The notes beneath the pieces are model-generated. The model saw nothing but the letters and a program-made list of their open reading frames with translations. It was not told the DNA's origin and ran no database searches. This document shows positions 23,547-31,800 of a stretch of 64,000 nucleotides of DNA, in pieces (the first letter of the stretch is position 1; each line of letters begins with the position of its first letter). The DNA is from Sinobacterium caligoides (GTDB taxonomy: Bacteria; Pseudomonadota; Gammaproteobacteria; Pseudomonadales; Sinobacteriaceae). Where the stretch lies: assembly GCF_003752585.1 (NCBI RefSeq), contig NZ_RKHR01000004.1, positions 896,054 through 960,053 of the forward strand. Reading direction: 5' to 3'. A program made the translations under genes and the position numbers.

Positions 23547-26132
23547 GTGCAAAAGAATCTTCTCGCGGCGAGCTCATTACTCTCCAGCGCCTTCATCTTC
23601 ATGCTGGGCAACGGCCTGATCAACATCCTGCTGCCGGTGCGCCTGCGCATTGAGTTGCTCGATACCACCACCATCGGTACGGTGCTCGCGCTCTACTCCG
23701 TGGGCCTGCTGCTGGGTGGTCTGTACAGTAAATTCCTCATTCGTCGTGTCGGTCATATACGCATGTTTGCCGCCTGCGGTGCCCTCGCCGCCGTCGGTAT
23801 CCTCGCCTGTAGTTTGCTCGCCAACGCCTGGCTGTGGGCGGCTATGCGCATCCTTGGCGGTTTCTGTAACGCCAGCGTCTTCACCGCCATCGAGAGCTGG
23901 CTCAGCGGCGGCTCGACACCGGAAAATCGCGGTAAAATTCTCGCTATGTATCAGGTAGTGATGCAGAGCGCCGGCTTCTGTGGCCAGTTCATGATCAACA
24001 TCAGCGACCCCGCCGGCGACACCCTGTTCGTCCTCAGCGGCATGCTGCTCTGCCTCTCCATCGTGCCCATCGTCATGAGCCGACAACCCGGCCCCAAGGT
24101 CGCCGACATCAAGCCGATGTCCTTCGTCACCATGGCCAAGCTCAGCCCCCTTGGCTTCACCGGCTGCTTCTTCTCCGGCATGATGTATTTCGCCATGTTC
24201 AACATGCTGCCGCTATTTGCCAGTAACTACCAGGCCTCCAGCCTACAGCTCTCTATCATCATGGCTGGCAGTGTCTTGGGCTCATTCATACTGCAAATTC
24301 CCGTCGGCTACCTCGCCGACCGTTTCGATCGTCGCGGCGTCATGGTGTCGCTGCTGGCGCTCGCCACACTGCTCGCCCTCTCAGTGCCGAGCCTAATTCA
24401 CCTGCAACTGTTCTGGCTGCCGGTCGTCATCAACGGTGTCATCTGCGGCATCATCACCTGCTGCTACCCGCTGTCGATTGCCGAGGCCTACGACAAGCTG
24501 CGCCAAGAACAGATCACCGCCGCCATGGGCACGCTGCTCGTCGCCTATGCCACCGGCGGTATCATCGGCCCTATTCTCATGGCCAAATTCATGGCGCACT
24601 GGAGCGACGATGCGCTGTACTACAGCATCGCCTGCATCCAGGTGCTATTTGCCGCCGTCGTGCTGTTGCGCATGCGCATGCGCAAGGCGCTGCCTATCGA
24701 TCAACAGGAGAGCTTCGTCTATCAGAGTGCGGCGATGCCCAGCGCCACCAGCCTCGACCCTCGAACCAAGTTTCGCGAGGCCAAGTTCCCCCTCTCCAAA
24801 GAGGCCCGCGCCGCCATCTCCGTCGCCGAGAGCGACCCCTCGGCGGCGGTTCGCATGGCCTGCGCACTGGCCAAGAAAAAGCCCAAGTACAGCTATGAGA
24901 TCGCCGGCGCCCTCGCTACCGTCGAGCAGGTCGATGTGCTGCGCCTCGCCTACGCCCTCTCCGAGGCCGTGCCGTGGAACCGACGCCGCATCTTCCAGGC
25001 CGTGCTCGAGGCGCGCGAAGGGCAGGCCCAAGAAATTATTAGTTTCTTTGCCGAGCACTACATCGAAGACCTCGCCGATTTTGCCTACACCATCAGCGTC
25101 AAGATGCCGCAGCTGCGCCTGATCATGGCCAAGATTGCCTTCGAGACGCTCCCCGAGTCGACCGATGAGATCGCCGAGTTCTACGCCCAAGAATTCTCCG
25201 ACGACCTCGACAGCGCCCGCCCTGCCGATGCCGCCAGCGGTGAAAACGAACAAAATGCCGCCGACCTGGTCAACCAGGTCACTCCCGACAAGGCGATGGA
25301 TGTGGCGGTGAAAGTCGTCGAGAGCATGCCCGAATCGGCAGCGAACATCGCCAAGGAAATGTCCAGCACACTGGCCGACAACTATATTAACAACGACGAC
25401 AACCATACTGACACCGACGACGCCGGCAACGAGCAAGAGTACAAGCCCGCCACCGGCGATGAACGCCCCCACTCTGGCACCGACGAACACATCGCCCCCC
25501 ACAGCGGTGACGAAACCGACGACCACATCAGCGTCGACAGCGCGGCGGATAGGCAACAACAGCGTGACGACTACACCGAGGCCCTCGGCGAAGCGATCTC
25601 CGAACGCGTCTCCGAGAGTGCCGTCGATATCGTTCAACGCCTGTCCGAGGCGGCACCAGAAAGCTCCATCGACATCGCGGTCGCCGTCGTCGCCAACGTG
25701 CCTGAGAGTTCGACGCAAGTCGCCGAAGCGATGCTCGTCGACGCCGCCGACCAACTCCTCAATGCCGACATCGAGGAGCAGGCCGAGCCGGAAGCTCACT
25801 CGAACCCGGCGCCAAATGAAGCTGCTGAAGATAATACAAGCGATGACGACAATGAGGACGAGGAAACGCCCTCACCCGCCACACCCCACGATGGCGCTCT
25901 GGAACTATTGACGCGGCTGAAGCTAGCGGCCCCCGAGCAGGCCGAAGAGATGAGCCATGCCGTGCTTAAGATGATCAGCGACATCAACCCTGCCCTGGCA
26001 GAGACGATCGTTCAGCAACTTAGCGATCAGTCAATGGTGGTTCCCGAGAGCGCCGTGCCAACAATGGAAAAAACCACCGAGCAACCTCCTGAGAAGTCGC
26101 CGCCAGACAATCATAAACCCGGCACGGAATAA
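23547..26132 (+). CDS. MFS transporter with a long repetitive cytoplasmic C-terminal extension
   Basis: The first 400 or so residues of this 861-residue protein are a 12-helix MFS permease of the YcaD type, with the loop motif GYLADRFDRRGVMVSLLALA. Translation starts at GTG 23547. From about 420 onward comes a soluble helical region. It has repeated 20-25-residue units built on the pattern hydrophobic-helix then PES (ESMPESAANIAKEM, EAAPESSIDIAVAVV, ANVPESSTQVAEAM). These are separated by acidic low-complexity linkers rich in Asp, Asn and Glu. Normal MFS proteins are about 400 residues, so the extension more than doubles the protein. It may be an alpha-solenoid scaffold or a sensor tail. Substrate unknown. 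Confidence 0.8.
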   Translation: MQKNLLAASSLLSSAFIFMLGNGLINILLPVRLRIELLDTTTIGTVLALYSVGLLLGGLYSKFLIRRVGHIRMFAACGALAAVGILACSLLANAWLWAAMRILGGFCNASVFTAIESWLSGGSTPENRGKILAMYQVVMQSAGFCGQFMINISDPAGDTLFVLSGMLLCLSIVPIVMSRQPGPKVADIKPMSFVTMAKLSPLGFTGCFFSGMMYFAMFNMLPLFASNYQASSLQLSIIMAGSVLGSFILQIPVGYLADRFDRRGVMVSLLALATLLALSVPSLIHLQLFWLPVVINGVICGIITCCYPLSIAEAYDKLRQEQITAAMGTLLVAYATGGIIGPILMAKFMAHWSDDALYYSIACIQVLFAAVVLLRMRMRKALPIDQQESFVYQSAAMPSATSLDPRTKFREAKFPLSKEARAAISVAESDPSAAVRMACALAKKKPKYSYEIAGALATVEQVDVLRLAYALSEAVPWNRRRIFQAVLEAREGQAQEIISFFAEHYIEDLADFAYTISVKMPQLRLIMAKIAFETLPESTDEIAEFYAQEFSDDLDSARPADAASGENEQNAADLVNQVTPDKAMDVAVKVVESMPESAANIAKEMSSTLADNYINNDDNHTDTDDAGNEQEYKPATGDERPHSGTDEHIAPHSGDETDDHISVDSAADRQQQRDDYTEALGEAISERVSESAVDIVQRLSEAAPESSIDIAVAVVANVPESSTQVAEAMLVDAADQLLNADIEEQAEPEAHSNPAPNEAAEDNTSDDDNEDEETPSPATPHDGALELLTRLKLAAPEQAEEMSHAVLKMISDINPALAETIVQQLSDQSMVVPESAVPTMEKTTEQPPEKSPPDNHKPGTE

Positions 26133-26539
26133 TTTGCCGGCAACATACCAAGTAAGGTCGCGCCAAGCTGACGAAATATATAGATCGCTCAGCACAGCTC
26201 ATACGCCGACAAAACTGCGCCACTAGCAATAAATGTTAGCACTAACACTTCTTAACCAAGGACGGTTAATTTCACACGCACTTTGCCCGAGCAGCAACAA
26301 AAAACTATCAACAAAAAAACAAACCATAAACATTTATTAATATATTCGTAACCATTACAAAATCTTTATGTTAGTGTAATAGGCAGTCATCAGCAAAAGC
26401 CAATCCATCAACTTAGCTAAATGACCAAAAATAAAACTGTGACTTAATATCTAGCAACCACTTATAAAAACAACCCCCCTATAAAAACACATAAAAATAT
26501 GCGCGCAGTAGCAGCTTGCTTATTTATCGAGGTAGTAGA
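26133..26539. other. AT-rich intergenic region upstream of outer-membrane gene cluster
   Basis: A 407-base gap. It contains a 14-base palindrome TGTTAGCACTAACA (26234-26247) and a long A/T-rich stretch (26290-26500) likely to hold the promoter of the barrel gene at 26540. No ORF is supported. Confidence 0.5.
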
Positions 26540-27262
26540 ATGAGCGTTTTAAAAACAGCATTAATCGTTAGCGGCACAACATTACTCTTCGCCGCAGGCA
26601 CCAACGCAGCCGAGAACAAAAGCGGGTACTATGCAGGCTTCGGGCTCTCCTCTTTCGACATGAAACAGGATATTTTGCCTAGCTGGTGGGAAGGCGCGCT
26701 CGATCAGGACCTTAAAGATCAATATACAGTAAACAACTTCAATACCACGTCAGATGGTCGAGGCTTTGTATTCAATGGCGGCTACCGCTTCAACAACTAT
26801 ATCGCCTTCAACCTCGACGTGGCCCACAAACGCATGGACAGCACTGCCGACCTTTATAGGCCAGAGACCAATGAGCATTACAGAGGCTCTTTTGATGTCG
26901 ATACCATCTACATAACACCAGGTGTACACCTGCTATACCCCGTTAGCCAGAACATTGATGTTTACGCCAAGCTAGGTGTTTCGATCATTTTGTCAGAGTG
27001 GGACGCAGATTCAAACATAAGCGGTCCCAACTACGACTACACGGAAATAATAACGGAAACAGAGCATGAGGGCGGCAGCGACTGGCAGATTGCTCCAACG
27101 TTCGGCATCGGTGCCGAGTGGAAATTTGGCCAAAACTGGGCGGCGCATGCCGAGTACAGCTACACAGAATCAACCGTAGAACTCTTTGAAGAAGATGACG
27201 GGACCAGTAAAGTTGATTTTGAAGACAACACCTTTGTCATCGGCTTACGCTACCACTTTTAA
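26540..27262 (+). CDS. Outer-membrane beta-barrel protein (OmpW/OmpA-like small barrel)
   Basis: The 240-residue product starts at ATG 26540, supported by GAGG at 26529; a longer frame from 26516 adds eight residues before the signal peptide. A signal peptide (MSVLKTALIVSGTTLLFAAG, cleaved near TNAAEN) is followed by alternating-residue strands typical of an eight-strand barrel: GYYAGFGLSSF, GGYRFNNYIAFNLDVAH, VYAKLGVSIILSEWD, IGAEWKFGQNWAAHAEYSY. It ends in GLRYHF with the terminal Phe recognised by the Bam machinery. It is the most divergent member of the family that continues to 38 kb. Confidence 0.8.
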   Translation: MSVLKTALIVSGTTLLFAAGTNAAENKSGYYAGFGLSSFDMKQDILPSWWEGALDQDLKDQYTVNNFNTTSDGRGFVFNGGYRFNNYIAFNLDVAHKRMDSTADLYRPETNEHYRGSFDVDTIYITPGVHLLYPVSQNIDVYAKLGVSIILSEWDADSNISGPNYDYTEIITETEHEGGSDWQIAPTFGIGAEWKFGQNWAAHAEYSYTESTVELFEEDDGTSKVDFEDNTFVIGLRYHF

Positions 27263-27325
27263 CCACTCGTTTAATGTCAGAGATAAGGGGGCAAGCCTCT
27301 TTATAAGCAAACTATAGTGGTTTTT

Positions 27326-27352
27326 GCCATGGTTGGATCCTCCAGCCATGGC
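27326..27352 (+). terminator. Large hairpin downstream of first barrel gene
   Basis: GCCATGGTTGGA pairs with TCCAGCCATGGC (one G-T pair) around a 3-base loop, 64 bases after the stop. There is no U-run, so it may act as an mRNA-stabilising or Rho-dependent end. Confidence 0.5.
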
Positions 27353-27740
27353 TCGATAATACAGCGCGGCCATCTCAGCTGCCGGCGCGAACAAACCACC
27401 TACTCACCTCACTCGACCTCTCCTCCGCTCGCCCAGAGCAACAACAAAAACTGTTCTCGCCTAAAAAGCTCCAATCAACGTCCTCCACCCTCCGCCGCGC
27501 CCCTCCGCCACGAAAGAGGCTAACGATAACCTCAAGATAATTAACGGAGCGGCGCGCTAGCGCCTCCCTCAAATCAAGGTACTGCTTTCATTTGACTGAT
27601 AATCATCAGCATTCGAGCAAAGAACATATAACAAATAGCAATACATTAAACCAATTAAACTTTATTTATTGTTATGTATTTGGATCGTAGAATGATTACA
27701 TCAAGTCAAGCACTGGCCTGACGCGACAAAAACTACAAAC

Positions 27741-27808
27741 AAAGAAATAAAGAAATAAAGAAATAAAGAAATAAAGAAATAAAGAAATAAAGAAATAAAG
27801 AAATAAAG
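27741..27808. repeat. Octamer tandem repeat AAAGAAAT, 8.5 copies
   Basis: Eight perfect AAAGAAAT units plus a half unit lie upstream of the barrel gene at 27897. The tract ends exactly 88 bases before the start codon, as do the related tracts before the next three genes. It follows a conserved block with TAGAAT (27688-27693). Copy number differs from gene to gene, which suggests slippage. Confidence 0.95.
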
Positions 27809-27896
27809 GCTGCAGTCACTGTTCTCAGACACTCCAGCACGACGACAAAAGATACCGTTAGACCAACTTAAACCATATATTTTAGGGAATATATTT

Positions 27897-28526
27897 ATGA
27901 GCATTTTAAAATCAACGTTAATCGCTAGCGCCTCTCTACTCATCGCCATCAGCCATGCCAACGCGGCTGAAAACCCAGATACCGGCTGGTACGTCGGCGC
28001 CGGTGTTGTCAGCAGCCAAATAAAAATCAAGGATAGCGACTTCGACGAGTCGTATACCGGCGCCGCATTGACCGCCGGCTATCAATTCAACGAGCATCTC
28101 TCCCTTGAACTCGGCTTGTCCACCCTACATATCGATGAGACAACCGGGGACGATGAGTACAAGATGGAAACGACAGTAAGCCCAATCTTTCTGACACCGG
28201 CTGTAAAATGGTCCTTCGCCGCCAGCGAAAGCATCGATCTATATACCAAGCTCGGTGTATCCATTGCATTTACGGATACCACTGTTGTCACCACCCCGAA
28301 TCACGAGAACTCAAGTGTGTACGAGGCTCGCTCAGAGTGGGACATCAACCCAACATTCAGCGTTGGCGCCGAGTGGGAACTCGATCACAACTGGGCCGTT
28401 AATGCCGAGTACACCTACAGCCCCACCGCGCTAAATGTAGAGTCTGAGATTGACGGCACCAAATACAACGACGACCTCGACCTAGAAGTACAGAGCTTTA
28501 TGCTGGGCGTAAACTACCGCTTCTAG
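27897..28526 (+). CDS. Outer-membrane beta-barrel protein, array copy 1 (type A)
   Basis: This 209-residue protein has a signal peptide (MSILKSTLIASASLLIAISH, cleaved after ANA). Short barrel strands follow, such as TGWYVGAGVVSSQIKIKD, AALTAGYQFNEHLSLELGL, SIDLYTKLGVSIAFTDT, GAEWELDHNWAVNAEYTYS, and a terminal GVNYRF. It belongs to the OMP_b-brl/OmpA-like eight-strand group. AGGG lies nine bases before the ATG. It is nearly identical to the gene at 30766 (fewer than ten amino-acid changes), while its signal peptide and last strand are also shared with the type B copies. Function may be surface variation, receptor or porin-like; not determinable. Confidence 0.85.
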   Translation: MSILKSTLIASASLLIAISHANAAENPDTGWYVGAGVVSSQIKIKDSDFDESYTGAALTAGYQFNEHLSLELGLSTLHIDETTGDDEYKMETTVSPIFLTPAVKWSFAASESIDLYTKLGVSIAFTDTTVVTTPNHENSSVYEARSEWDINPTFSVGAEWELDHNWAVNAEYTYSPTALNVESEIDGTKYNDDLDLEVQSFMLGVNYRF

Positions 28527-28545
28527 CCATCGCTAAGGCGTAACA

Positions 28546-28615
28546 GCGAGCGCAGGTAATAATTGCCGACACTTGTGGCTGGCCCCCCAGCCATCGACAA
28601 AAGGCCTGCACTCGC
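28546..28615 (+). other. Nested intergenic hairpin, copy 1
   Basis: GCGAGCGCAGG (28546-28556) can pair with CCTGCACTCGC (28605-28615), enclosing an inner stem TGGCTGG/CCAGCCA (28576-28593). The same structure follows the next two array genes. It may be a terminator, an mRNA-stability element or a recombination site. Confidence 0.6.
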
Positions 28616-28732
28616 CGCAACACATCACAAAACCATATGTCTCGAAGTAATTTCACTTTATTTATTGTTATGTGTTGAGATCGTAGAATGATTACATCAA
28701 GTCAAGCACTGGCCTGACGCGACACAAACTAG

Positions 28733-28772
28733 AAATAAACAAATAAACAAATAAACAAATAAACAAATAAAG
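28733..28772. repeat. Octamer tandem repeat AAATAAAC/G, 5 copies
   Basis: Four AAATAAAC units and a final AAATAAAG, ending 88 bases before the start codon at 28861. It is the same type and position as the tract at 27741 but shorter and with C in place of G. Confidence 0.95.
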
Positions 28773-28860
28773 GCTGCAGTCACTGTTCTCAGACACTCCA
28801 GCACGACGACAAAAGATACCGTTAGACCAACTTAAACCATATATTTTAGGGAATATATTT

Positions 28861-29487
28861 ATGAGCATTTTAAAATCAACGTTAATCGCTAGCGCCTCTC
28901 TACTCATCGCCATCAGCCATGCCAACGCGGCTGAAAACCCAGATACCGGCTGGTACGTCGGCGCCGGTGTTGCCGTCAATCAGCTTAAAGATGACGACGG
29001 CAGTAAAGAAACCTATAACGGCCCCTCATTCAATGCCGGCTATCAACTGAACCAACATCTAGCCCTTGAGCTAGGCATATCTGGCTTTGACAGCAAGCAA
29101 AGCTCCGAAGATGTCGACGGGAGCTACAAGGCTGAAACAGACGTCATATTCCTAACGCCTGCGGTGAAATGGTCTTATGCCGCCAGCGAGAGAATCAACC
29201 TGTATAGCAAAGTCGGTGCATCTATTGCTTTTGTAGACTATCAAAACACCAATGTGGATGACGGAGAGACATGGAGCAACAAGGCGAGCTCTGAATGGGA
29301 CGTCAGCCCAATGATTAGCGTGGGCGCGGAGTGGGAGCTTGATAGCAACTGGGCCGTTAATGCCGAGTACACCTACCGCCCCACCGCTATCGATGTCGAC
29401 ATGGAGCTTGATGACGGGTCTACATTCAGCCACGACCTCGACCTAGAAGTGCAGAGCTTTACGCTGGGCGTAAACTACCGCTTCTAG
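28861..29487 (+). CDS. Outer-membrane beta-barrel protein, array copy 2 (type B)
   Basis: This 208-residue protein has the same signal peptide and first strand as copy 1 up to the residues GWYVGAGV. It then diverges into type B loops (NQLKDDDGSKETYNGPSF, SGFDSKQSSEDVDGSYKAE, DYQNTNVDDGETWSNKASS) before rejoining the shared C-terminus (DLDLEVQSFTLGVNYRF). The strands keep the same spacing, so the difference lies mainly in surface loops. It is almost identical to the next gene at 29805. The upstream region with octamers and AGGG site is shared with the other array copies. Confidence 0.85.
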   Translation: MSILKSTLIASASLLIAISHANAAENPDTGWYVGAGVAVNQLKDDDGSKETYNGPSFNAGYQLNQHLALELGISGFDSKQSSEDVDGSYKAETDVIFLTPAVKWSYAASERINLYSKVGASIAFVDYQNTNVDDGETWSNKASSEWDVSPMISVGAEWELDSNWAVNAEYTYRPTAIDVDMELDDGSTFSHDLDLEVQSFTLGVNYRF

Positions 29488-29506
29488 TCATCGCTAAGGC
29501 GTAACA

Positions 29507-29575
29507 GCGAGCGCAGGTAATAATTGCCGACACTTATGGCTGGCCCCCAGCCATCGACAAAAGGCCTGCACTCGC
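29507..29575 (+). other. Nested intergenic hairpin, copy 2
   Basis: Second copy of the structured element, with one C fewer in the inner loop (TGGCTGGCCCCCAGCCA). Outer arms are at 29507-29517 and 29565-29575. Confidence 0.6.
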
Positions 29576-29692
29576 CGCAACACATCACAAAACCATATGT
29601 CTTGAAGCAATTTCACTTTATTTATTGTTATGTGTTTAGGTCGTAGAATGATTACATCAAGTCAAGCACTGGCCTGACGCGACAAAAATTAC

Positions 29693-29716
29693 AAATAAAC
29701 AAATAAAAAAATAAAG
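29693..29716. repeat. Octamer tandem repeat AAATAAAN, 3 copies
   Basis: Units AAATAAAC, AAATAAAA and AAATAAAG, ending 88 bases before the ATG at 29805. It is the shortest and most degenerate tract of the four. Confidence 0.9.
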
Positions 29717-29804
29717 GCTGGAGTCACTGTTCTCAGCGACTCCAGCACGACGACAAAAGATATCGTTAGACCAACTTAAACCATATATTTTAGGGAATAT
29801 ATTT

Positions 29805-30431
29805 ATGAGCATTTTAAAATCAACGTTAATCGCTAGCGCCTCTCTACTCATCGCCATCAGCCATGCCAACGCGGCTGAAAACCCAGATACCGGCTGGTAC
29901 GTCGGCGCCGGCATTGCCGTCAATCAGCTTAAAGGTGACGACGGCAGTAAAGAAACCTATAACGGCCCCTCATTCAATGCCGGCTATCAACTGAACCAAC
30001 ATCTAGCCCTTGAACTAGGCATATCTGGCTTTGACAGCAAGCAAAGCTCCGAAGATGTCGACGGGAGCTACAAGGCTGAAACAGACGTCATATTCCTAAC
30101 GCCTGCGGTGAAATGGTCTTATGCCGCCAGCGAGAGAATCAACCTGTATAGCAAAGTCGGTGCATCTATTGCTTTTGTAGACCATCAAAGCACCAATGTG
30201 GATGACGGAGAGACATGGAGCAACAAGGCGAGCTCTGAATGGGACGTCAGCCCAATGATTAGCGTGGGCGCGGAGTGGGAGCTTGATAGCAACTGGGCCG
30301 TTAATGCCGAGTACACCTACCGCCCCACCGCTATCGATGTCGACATAGAGCTTGATGACGGGTCTACATTCAGCCACGACTTAGACCTAGAAGTGCAGAG
30401 CTTTACGCTGGGCGTAAACTACCGCTTCTAG
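29805..30431 (+). CDS. Outer-membrane beta-barrel protein, array copy 3 (type B)
   Basis: This 208-residue near-duplicate of the gene at 28861 differs at only a handful of positions (for example V to I after GAG, D to G in LKGDDG, Y to H and N to S in DHQSTN, M to I in DVDIELDD). Signal peptide, barrel strands and terminal GVNYRF are as in copy 2. The differences sit in predicted loops. It appears to be a recent tandem duplication or a gene-conversion product. Confidence 0.85.
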   Translation: MSILKSTLIASASLLIAISHANAAENPDTGWYVGAGIAVNQLKGDDGSKETYNGPSFNAGYQLNQHLALELGISGFDSKQSSEDVDGSYKAETDVIFLTPAVKWSYAASERINLYSKVGASIAFVDHQSTNVDDGETWSNKASSEWDVSPMISVGAEWELDSNWAVNAEYTYRPTAIDVDIELDDGSTFSHDLDLEVQSFTLGVNYRF

Positions 30432-30450
30432 TCATCGCTAAGGCGTAACA

Positions 30451-30520
30451 GCGAGCGCAGGTAATAATTACCGACACTTGTGGCTGGCCCCCCAGCCATC
30501 GACAAAAGGCCTGCACTCGC
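30451..30520 (+). other. Nested intergenic hairpin, copy 3
   Basis: Third copy, with outer arms GCGAGCGCAGG (30451-30461) and CCTGCACTCGC (30510-30520) and the inner TGGCTGG/CCAGCCA stem. Confidence 0.6.
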
Positions 30521-30637
30521 CGCAACACATCACAAAACGATATATCTCGAAGCAATTTCACTTTATTTATTGTTATGTGTTTAGGTCGTAGAATGATTAC
30601 ATCAAGTCAAGCACTGGCCTGACGCGACAAAAATTAC

Positions 30638-30677
30638 AAATAAACAAATAAACAAATAAACAAATAAACAAATAAAG
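30638..30677. repeat. Octamer tandem repeat AAATAAAC/G, 5 copies
   Basis: Four AAATAAAC units and one AAATAAAG, again ending 88 bases before the start codon (30766). Confidence 0.95.
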
Positions 30678-30765
30678 GCTGTAGTCACTGTTCTCAGCGA
30701 CTCCAGCACGACGACAAAAGATACCGTTAGACCAACTTAAACCATATATTTTAGGGAATATATTT

Positions 30766-31395
30766 ATGAGCATTTTAAAATCAACGTTAATCGCTAGCGC
30801 CTCTCTACTCATCGCCACCAGCCATGCCAACGCGGCTGAAAACCCAGATACCGGCTGGTACGTCGGCGCCGGTGTTGTCAGCAGCCAAATAAAAATCAAG
30901 GATAGCGACTTCGACGAGTCGTATACCGGCGCCGCATTGACCGCCGGCTATCAATTCAACGAGCATCTCTCCCTTGAACTCGGCTTATCCAACCTACATA
31001 TCGATGAGACAACCGGGGACGATGAGTACAAGATGGAAACGACAGTAAGCCCAATCTTTCTGACACCGGCTGTAAAATGGTCCTTCGCCGCCAGCGAAAG
31101 CATCGATCTATATACCAAGCTCGGTGTATCCATTGCATTTACGGATACCACTGTTGTCACCACCCCGACTCACGAGAACTCAAGTGTGTACGAGGCTCGC
31201 TCAGAGTGGGACATCAACCCAACATTCAGCGTTGGCGCCGAGTGGGAACTCGATCACAACTGGGCCGTTAATGCCGAGTACACTTACAGCCCCACCGCGC
31301 TAAATGTAGAGTCTGAGATTGACGGCACCAAATACAACGACGACCTCGACCTAGAAGTACAGAGCTTCATGATCGGCTTAAGCTACCGCTTCTAG
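30766..31395 (+). CDS. Outer-membrane beta-barrel protein, array copy 4 (type A)
   Basis: This 209-residue product is nearly identical to copy 1 (27897). Changes are I to T in the signal peptide, T to N in LSNLHIDE, N to T in TPTHENS, and a different last strand, FMIGLSYRF instead of FMLGVNYRF. That last strand resembles the outlying family member at 37430 (LMIGLHYHF), and the downstream sequence is not the shared intergenic unit. This marks the right border of the repeated block. Confidence 0.85.
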   Translation: MSILKSTLIASASLLIATSHANAAENPDTGWYVGAGVVSSQIKIKDSDFDESYTGAALTAGYQFNEHLSLELGLSNLHIDETTGDDEYKMETTVSPIFLTPAVKWSFAASESIDLYTKLGVSIAFTDTTVVTTPTHENSSVYEARSEWDINPTFSVGAEWELDHNWAVNAEYTYSPTALNVESEIDGTKYNDDLDLEVQSFMIGLSYRF

Positions 31396-31800
31396 TCAAT
31401 CACCAAATCGCAACAGAGGAGGGGGGTAGACGATTCCCCCCGATAAAACCAACCACGACGGTAACAGACTCACTAAAGCCTCATTACTCCCCCCCTTTCG
31501 CGTAACAACCTCTGAATTTAAAGACGTTAAAGCGAACGCAAGATCCTGCAAGACTAATCAGCAGCCAGTACTTCCGCACAGCGCTACAAGCCCCCAGAAA
31601 ATTTCAGCTCGCCCCATTTCAATATATAAATAATTGTGATGAAAGACCCAAACAACGCTTTATTTAAAAGCACTGATTAAGCCGTAAAATGACGCCACGC
31701 ACCATCGTCAGGCCTGGCCATGATTTTAACTCAGCAGTCCACTAACGACTGACACCATGACGTCGCGATAGATCTCCGAAAATATTTCCAGAGGTAGCCA
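31396..31800. other. Intergenic region after the barrel array
   Basis: A 405-base gap. It contains a GGGGGG-N9-CCCCCC hairpin at 31421-31441 shortly after copy 4, then A/T-rich sequence with TTTATTTAAAAGC and a CGTAAAATGACG block that resembles the array promoter region but without octamer repeats. Confidence 0.5.

Larger units (their letters stand above)
26990..27896. other. Non-coding part 27263-27896: hairpins and array promoter
   Basis: The 634 bases after the first barrel gene (27263-27896) carry no supported gene. They hold a large hairpin at 27326-27352, a GGCGC-GCTA-GCGCC hairpin at 27551-27564, the conserved promoter-like block at about 27661-27725 and the octamer tract at 27741-27808. 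The start given here is only a bracket; the gene-free part begins at 27263. Confidence 0.4.

Noticed and set aside
24645..25799. Large 384-codon minus-strand ORF opposite the MFS tail
   Set aside because: Shadow ORF arising from high-GC third-position codons of the plus-strand gene; Gly/Val/Asp-rich with no motif.
27701..28030. Minus-strand ORFs with repeated FISLFLYF-like peptides before each barrel gene
   Set aside because: Products of the octamer repeats read backwards and of the antisense signal-peptide region; they recur identically with each array copy.
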